From positions 1 through 5,409 of the forward strand of contig DMHA01000437.1 in NCBI GenBank assembly GCA_003449615.1: DNA of 5,409 bases, read 5' to 3'. Shown one piece after another: positions 1 through 2,586 of this stretch. Under the pieces are notes generated by a model, which saw only the letters and a list, made by a program, of their open reading frames with translations, made no database searches and was not told the origin of the DNA. This DNA is from Flavobacterium sp. (GTDB taxonomy: Bacteria; Bacteroidota; Bacteroidia; Flavobacteriales; Flavobacteriaceae). The first letter of the stretch is position 1. Each line of letters opens with the position of its first letter. The translations under genes were made by a program, and so were the position numbers.

Positions 1-39
1 TATTTCGCCAAAGAAGCCGCTATAATTTTAAATAAATAA
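1..39 (+). CDS. possible C-terminal tail of an upstream gene (partial)
   Basis: Frame 1 is open from the first base and reads YFAKEAAIILNK before a TAA at 37-39. The other two + frames also reach stops within about 35 bases, so this is only a plausible last-codons fragment. The composition (amphipathic, Ala/Lys-rich, ending in Lys) fits a helical protein C-terminus, but 12 residues are too few to name a family. If real, the gene ends 48 bp before the cytochrome start on the same strand, which would allow co-transcription. Confidence 0.35.
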   Translation, partial: YFAKEAAIILNK

Positions 40-87
40 AAGATGAAATCGAAGATTCACGAATACCAAAAAATAAACATAAAAATT

Positions 88-483
88 ATGAGTAAAAGAA
101 CAATTTTTCCAATGTTAGTAGCAGGAATGTTAACTATAGTTTCCTGCAAAAAAGAGGGCTCAGAAGAATCCTTTGGCAAGTCAGAAACAACATCCGAAGT
201 ACAAAAACCAGAAGATTTAGGAAAGGAAATTTTTGCCGGAAAAGGCGCTTGTGTTGCCTGCCACAAACCCGATGTAAAACTTGTTGGTCCAAGTTTGCAA
301 GATATTGCCAAAATCTATAAAGAGAAAAACGGCGATATGGTAACTTTCCTTAAAGGCGAAGGCGAACCCATTGTCGATCCAACTCAATATGCGCTGATGA
401 AACCTAATTTTGTCATAACAAAAACTTTTTCAGAAGAAGAATTAAAAGCTTTAGAAGCTTATATTTATTCCCATTTGAAATAA
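88..483 (+). CDS. small c-type cytochrome, predicted lipoprotein
   Basis: Class I (monohaem) c-type cytochrome, 131 residues from the ATG at 88. I prefer this start to the in-frame ATG at 43 because it puts a signal peptide at the very N-terminus: MSKR, a hydrophobic stretch, then the lipobox IVSC with lipidated Cys20. The ATG at 43 would add 15 polar residues ahead of the signal. After the lipobox comes a charged Ser/Glu/Lys linker (about 21-43), then the haem motif CVACH (Cys55, Cys58, His59), a VGPSL segment, and a likely axial Met104 in LMKPNF. A C-terminal helix (SEEELKALEAYIYSHLK) matches the usual last helix of the fold. The protein should be exported, lipid-anchored and haem-loaded outside the cytoplasm, where it would carry electrons; its partners cannot be told from this window. 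Which membrane it sits in is not decided. Family assignment is firm; the specific role is unknown. Confidence 0.9.
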   Translation: MSKRTIFPMLVAGMLTIVSCKKEGSEESFGKSETTSEVQKPEDLGKEIFAGKGACVACHKPDVKLVGPSLQDIAKIYKEKNGDMVTFLKGEGEPIVDPTQYALMKPNFVITKTFSEEELKALEAYIYSHLK

Positions 484-510
484 TTTATCTTGATTTTTAT
501 TTAAGAATTA

Positions 511-620
511 GGAGCTAATCCCGCTATTCGTTGCAATCTGTTATTGCGAGGAACGAAGCCATCTTACGATTTGATTGCTTCGTTCCCCGCAATAACAGGA
601 TTTCCACTGCTATCGGGGCT
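511..620. repeat. flavobacterial intergenic repeat with a nested palindromic element
   Basis: The outer parts, GGAGCTAATCCCGCTATTCG (from 511) and GGATTTCCACTGCTATCGGGGCT (598-620), resemble a repeat I recognise from many Flavobacterium intergenic regions. Between them lies a long inverted repeat: left arm 539-563 and right arm 573-597, pairing at 23 of 25 positions around a 9-base loop. The arms carry the core GGAACGAAGC next to TTATTGCG, which resembles the widespread 'attgcgaggaacgaagcaatc' repeat family seen in several phyla. No protein-coding reading is convincing. It may be transcribed as the 3' untranslated part of the cytochrome mRNA. Relation to the Flavo-1 RNA motif is possible but unverified. 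Confidence 0.75.
539..597. repeat. 25-bp imperfect inverted repeat (REP-like hairpin)
   Basis: The arms 539-563 and 573-597 are complementary except at two positions (A550/C586 and C560/T576 or immediate neighbours), with loop TTACGATTT. As RNA it would form a very stable stem. The element sits exactly between the two conserved outer halves of the 511-620 repeat, which suggests it was acquired by that repeat or is a variable insert of it. Confidence 0.8.
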
Positions 621-658
621 AAAAAAAACAACCATTTCAATCGAGATGGTTTTTTTAT
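621..658. terminator. bidirectional rho-independent terminator after the cytochrome gene
   Basis: The stem ACCATTTC (631-638) pairs with GAGATGGT (643-650) around a 4-base loop AATC, with one G-T pair. It is preceded by an A-run (621-628) and followed by a T-run (651-656), so it can act in either direction. It lies about 140 bp after the cytochrome stop and directly after the intergenic repeat, and it separates the cytochrome gene from the methyltransferase gene, whose start is 46 bp further on. Confidence 0.8.
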
Positions 659-691
659 TTACAAAAATCTGTACTCAACCCAAAAAAAACA

Positions 692-699
692 TATCTTTA
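692..699 (+). promoter_or_regulatory. weak candidate -7 element of the methyltransferase gene
   Basis: TATCTTTA matches the Bacteroidota -7 consensus TAnnTTTG at all but the last fixed base. It sits only 4 bases before the ATG at 704, so it would imply a leaderless or nearly leaderless transcript. No clear TTG -33 element lies at the usual distance, so the call is weak. Confidence 0.2.
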
Positions 700-703
700 A
701 AAT

Positions 704-1204
704 ATGGAAACCGCTTACATAAAAACACCGTTAGGAATTGCCAAAATTATGGGCGATGAAAACGGTATTTCTGTAATTTCCGTTTCGGATGAAGGTGACA
801 CGAGAGCAAAGCTCGAACTGGCGAAGCAAATTTCTAATACAATTCCAATAGTTTTACAAGAAGCGGTTTCCCAACTCAACGATTATTTTGAAGGAAAAAG
901 AACTGATTTCACAATCAAACTGAATCCATCAGGAACCGAATTTCAACAAAAAGTCTGGAGAGAGCTGCTCGAAATTCCTTTCGGGAAAACAATTAGTTAC
1001 TTGGAATTATCCAAAAAATTAGGCGATGTAAAAGCAATTCGGGCCGTGGCTTCCGCCGATGGGAAAAATCCGCTTTGGATTGTGGTGCCCTGTCACAGAG
1101 TCATCGGAACCGATGGTTCGCTCACGGGTTATGCTGGAGAATTATGGCGAAAAAAATGGTTGTTGGAACACGAAAATCCTAGTAAACAGGAAAGTTTGTT
1201 TTAA
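704..1204 (+). CDS. ogt: methylated-DNA--protein-cysteine S-methyltransferase (O6-alkylguanine repair)
   Basis: Suicide repair protein that moves the alkyl group from O6-alkylguanine in DNA to its own cysteine. It has 166 residues, a normal length for the Ogt/MGMT type. Residues 1-75 form the variable N-terminal domain (METAYIKTPLG...LNDYFEGKR). Residues about 76-157 are the DNA-binding/active-site domain: FQQKVWRELLEIPFGKTISY; RAVASADG with Arg113 as the likely 'arginine finger'; NP at 122-123; the active site PCHRV (129-133) with acceptor Cys130; TGYAG (141-145); and KWLLEHE ending in Glu157, the counterpart of the conserved active-site Glu. All key residues are present, so it should be active. 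The tail KQESLF ends in a pentapeptide like a sliding-clamp binding motif. The ATG at 704 gives the expected N-terminus. No Ada-type regulatory domain is present, and terminators or repeats isolate the gene on both sides. Confidence 0.96.
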   Translation: METAYIKTPLGIAKIMGDENGISVISVSDEGDTRAKLELAKQISNTIPIVLQEAVSQLNDYFEGKRTDFTIKLNPSGTEFQQKVWRELLEIPFGKTISYLELSKKLGDVKAIRAVASADGKNPLWIVVPCHRVIGTDGSLTGYAGELWRKKWLLEHENPSKQESLF

Positions 1205-1236
1205 AATTTTAAAATATCTAATGTCAAAGACCTTAG

Positions 1237-1265
1237 CCAACTCTCGAAATTCTTCAGGATCAACC
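1237..1265 (+). repeat. module A, copy 1 (diverged)
   Basis: CCAACTCTCGAAATTCTTC then AGGATCAACC aligns without gaps to CCCACTCCCGAAAGCTTTCGGGATCAACC at 1411-1438, with most positions identical. In this copy the central palindrome has decayed (TCGAAATTCTTCA in place of CCGAAAGCTTTCGG). Confidence 0.55.
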
Positions 1266-1273
1266 CTTGTGCC

Positions 1274-1336
1274 TTTAAATATGCAATTTGTCGTACAAGT
1301 TATTCAAAGGGGTTTACGACAAATTGCATTTTTAAA
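1274..1336. repeat. 22-bp inverted repeat (hairpin), possible terminator of the methyltransferase gene
   Basis: The arms 1274-1295 and 1315-1336 pair at 21 of 22 positions around a 19-base loop; the inner 15 bp (ATGCAATTTGTCGTA) are perfect. The right arm runs into a short T-run (1329-1333), so it could stop transcription 70-130 bp after the methyltransferase stop. The T-run is itself partly in the stem, so this is not certain. Confidence 0.7.
1284..1309 (+). repeat. module B, copy 1
   Basis: CAATTTGTCGTA, four variable bases, then TTATTCAAAG: 26 bases, identical to 1482-1507 except for the four middle bases. Its 12-mer core also occurs inverted at 1315-1326, forming the hairpin. Confidence 0.8.
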
Positions 1337-1353
1337 AACTATTACCTCAAGTC

Positions 1354-1373
1354 CCAACGGTTGAAACCGTTGG
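1354..1373. repeat. short palindrome CCAACGGTT/AACCGTTGG
   Basis: A 9-bp perfect stem (1354-1362 with 1365-1373) around GA. It resembles a short 'caacggtttcaaccgttg' repeat that I recall from Bacteroidota intergenic DNA. There is no T-run after it. Confidence 0.6.
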
Positions 1374-1410
1374 TTATGATCTTGGACAAGATTATCTTCT
1401 TCAACATTGC

Positions 1411-1438
1411 CCACTCCCGAAAGCTTTCGGGATCAACC
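1411..1438 (+). repeat. module A, copy 2, with a perfect 16-bp palindrome
   Basis: Contains the perfect palindrome CCCGAAAGCTTTCGGG (1416-1431). CCCAC (1410-1414) and GTGGG (1439-1443) flank it as an outer complementary pair. No T-run follows closely, so it is not a standard terminator. Confidence 0.65.
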
Positions 1439-1481
1439 GTGGGGAAGTGGATTTCAATTAGGGTTCTGTTTTTTTTAAAAA

Positions 1482-1507
1482 CAATTTGTCGTATACCTTA
1501 TTCAAAG
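1482..1507 (+). repeat. module B, copy 2
   Basis: The second direct copy of the 26-base element at 1284-1309 (22 of 26 identical), without the inverted partner that copy 1 has. It ends 30 bases before the -7 element of the siroheme gene, so a regulatory role is possible, though simple duplication is enough to explain it. Confidence 0.8.
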
Positions 1508-1536
1508 CACCTCCCAATCATTTAAAAATAATACCC

Positions 1537-1544
1537 TAAATTTG
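1537..1544 (+). promoter_or_regulatory. candidate Bacteroidota -7 promoter element of the siroheme gene
   Basis: TAAATTTG is a full match to the flavobacterial -7 consensus TAnnTTTG. A start of transcription a few bases downstream would leave a leader of about 20 nt before the ATG at 1572, which is typical. I see no TTG -33 element at the usual 17-23 base spacing, so support rests on the -7 match and its position. Confidence 0.5.
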
Positions 1545-1571
1545 GAGCAAATTAAATTTACAAATAGAATA

Positions 1572-2237
1572 ATGTCAAAAAACACATCACATTCTAACAC
1601 TCAAAACGCTGCTCCCTTACCTTTAGATAGTCAAGATTTTGGAGAGGAAAGGAACGAACTATATCCCATTTTTCTAAAAATACACCAACTCAATGTGCTC
1701 ATTGTTGGTGGAGGAAATGTAGGATTAGAAAAACTTTCGTTTATGTTAAAATCCAGTCCCAATGCCAATGTCGAAGTGGTGGCACCAAAATTTCTACCCG
1801 AATTAGTAGCATTACAACAAAAACATCCTTCGGTCAAATTAACCCATAAAAAATTCAATCGCTGGATGTTACGCAAAAGACATTTGGTTATTGCTTGCAC
1901 AGATAATTTAGAAGTCAATAAACGAGTTTTCGATTTGTGCCGAAAAAGGCATTTGATTTGCAACATTGCCGATACTCCGCCTTTGTGTGATTTTTATTTG
2001 GGCGGAATAGTAACCAAAGGCAACCTGAAAATCGCTATTTCCACCAATGGAAAATCACCAACTACGGCCAAAAGATTGCGTGAATTTTTCGAAGAAATCA
2101 TCCCAAATGACATCAACAAAATGTTAGAAAACCTAAATGAATACAGAAAAACATTAAAAGGAGATTTTGAAGAAAAAGTTCAAAAAATGAACGAGATTAC
2201 CCAAAGTTTAAAAAATAAAAAACCACCCATAAAATAA
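1572..2237 (+). CDS. precorrin-2 dehydrogenase / sirohydrochlorin ferrochelatase (CysG N-domain / Met8 type)
   Basis: Oxidises precorrin-2 to sirohydrochlorin with NAD+ and inserts iron to give siroheme, the cofactor of sulfite and nitrite reductases. From the ATG at 1572 it has 221 residues: a low-complexity N-terminal extension (1-28), a Rossmann domain starting at LNVLIVGGGNVGLEKL with the NAD-binding glycines at 46-48 and 51, the NIADTP segment with the likely catalytic Asp134, and the STNGKSPTTAKRLREFFEE segment (Ser162-Pro163) typical of CysG/Met8, followed by a charged helical tail. It lacks the CysG C-terminal methyltransferase domain, so a separate uroporphyrinogen-III methyltransferase is needed elsewhere. 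An in-frame TTG at 1542 would add 10 residues, but it overlaps the probable -7 element, so I reject it. It lies alone, followed by a terminator. Whether it does both steps or only the dehydrogenation cannot be seen. Confidence 0.93.
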   Translation: MSKNTSHSNTQNAAPLPLDSQDFGEERNELYPIFLKIHQLNVLIVGGGNVGLEKLSFMLKSSPNANVEVVAPKFLPELVALQQKHPSVKLTHKKFNRWMLRKRHLVIACTDNLEVNKRVFDLCRKRHLICNIADTPPLCDFYLGGIVTKGNLKIAISTNGKSPTTAKRLREFFEEIIPNDINKMLENLNEYRKTLKGDFEEKVQKMNEITQSLKNKKPPIK

Positions 2238-2251
2238 TTCTCGGGTGGTTT
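2220..2251. terminator. bidirectional terminator between convergent genes
   Basis: AACCACCC (2221-2228) pairs with GGGTGGTT (2243-2250), extendable by A2220-T2251, around a 14-base loop. The left arm lies inside the last codons of the siroheme gene and its TAA (2235-2237) is in the loop. The flanking A-rich run (2205-2222) becomes a strong U-run for transcripts from the right; the T-rich bases after the stem (TTTGTTG) give a weaker one for the siroheme transcript. Confidence 0.8.
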
Positions 2252-2290
2252 GTTGTCAATCTGTGAGGTAAACTATATAGGGCTATTTTC

Positions 2291-2530
2291 TTAAAGTTTA
2301 ATTTCTTGATTTCTAAATTTTCTACTTGATTTCAAGTTTAATATAATTTCTTCCGCTGACTTTTCGTCAGAAAATGCGCCAAATGACTCAAAAAAAGTAT
2401 CTCTTTCTATCCTCTTTTCTCTTTTGAGAGACTTGGTAAGTTTTTCTATTAGTTCAATTTTACTCAATGAATTCAATCCATCAAACAGCATCGAATAGGT
2501 TTCTACAATATGTTTGTCAGCATAACTCAT
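2291..2530 (-). CDS. small antitoxin-like protein of Bacteroidota, function unproven
   Basis: 79 residues from the ATG at 2530 (MSYADKHIVETYSMLF). I prefer this to the ATG at 2566, which adds 12 residues (MKIFLKFTKNIK) translated from A/T-rich spacer. It is mostly predicted helical and charged: an N-terminal ADKHIVETYSMLFDGL helix, a SKIELIEKLTKSLK helix, a Lys/Arg-rich hinge, then SFGAFSDEKSAEEII and a basic end SSRKFRNQEIKL. From memory, this arrangement (ADKHIVETYS...LSKIELIE...SFGAF...KSAEEII...SRKF) is found in short Bacteroidota proteins encoded just ahead of PIN-domain (VapC-like) toxins, where they act as antitoxins. No toxin follows here: only 53 bp separate its stop from the convergent siroheme gene. 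It lies 56 bp after the RND permease stop on the same strand with no terminator seen between, so read-through is likely. It could also be an unrelated small helical protein. Confidence 0.7.
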   Translation of the reverse strand: MSYADKHIVETYSMLFDGLNSLSKIELIEKLTKSLKREKRIERDTFFESFGAFSDEKSAEEIILNLKSSRKFRNQEIKL

Positions 2531-2586
2531 TTTGATATTTTTTGTAAATTTAAGAAATATTTTCAATTTAGCATTTAAATTAAAAA

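Larger units (their letters stand above)
1205..1541. other. non-coding tract of duplicated modules and palindromes
   Basis: No convincing gene lies in these 337 bases on either strand. The tract holds two loosely conserved direct repeats of a composite unit (about 1237-1350 and 1411-1540), a 22-bp hairpin, a CCAACGGTT palindrome and a perfect 16-bp palindrome, listed separately. It separates the methyltransferase from the siroheme gene and ends in the latter's likely promoter. It could be decayed repeat elements rather than regulatory DNA. Confidence 0.7.

Noticed and set aside
43..87. ATG at 43 as the cytochrome start
   Set aside because: It would put 15 polar residues before the signal peptide; the ATG at 88 gives a standard lipoprotein signal with Cys20.
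531..759. Open frames of 63 and 71 residues across the intergenic repeat
   Set aside because: They run through the inverted repeat and the terminator, and they lack any conserved feature or plausible initiation context; the palindromic repeat explains the sequence better.
1059..1364. 101-residue open frame overlapping the methyltransferase gene
   Set aside because: It is the +1-shifted shadow of a clearly conserved active-site region and then continues into palindromic non-coding DNA.
1205..1541. Possible CRISPR array or small insertion sequence
   Set aside because: The repeats are only two-fold, of unequal spacing (174 and 198 bases), with no uniform spacers and no transposase frame.
2531..2586. 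Terminator or separate promoter between the RND gene and the small antitoxin-like gene
   Set aside because: I found only A/T-rich sequence with no stable stem and no TTG/TAnnTTTG pair at proper spacing, so neither could be supported.
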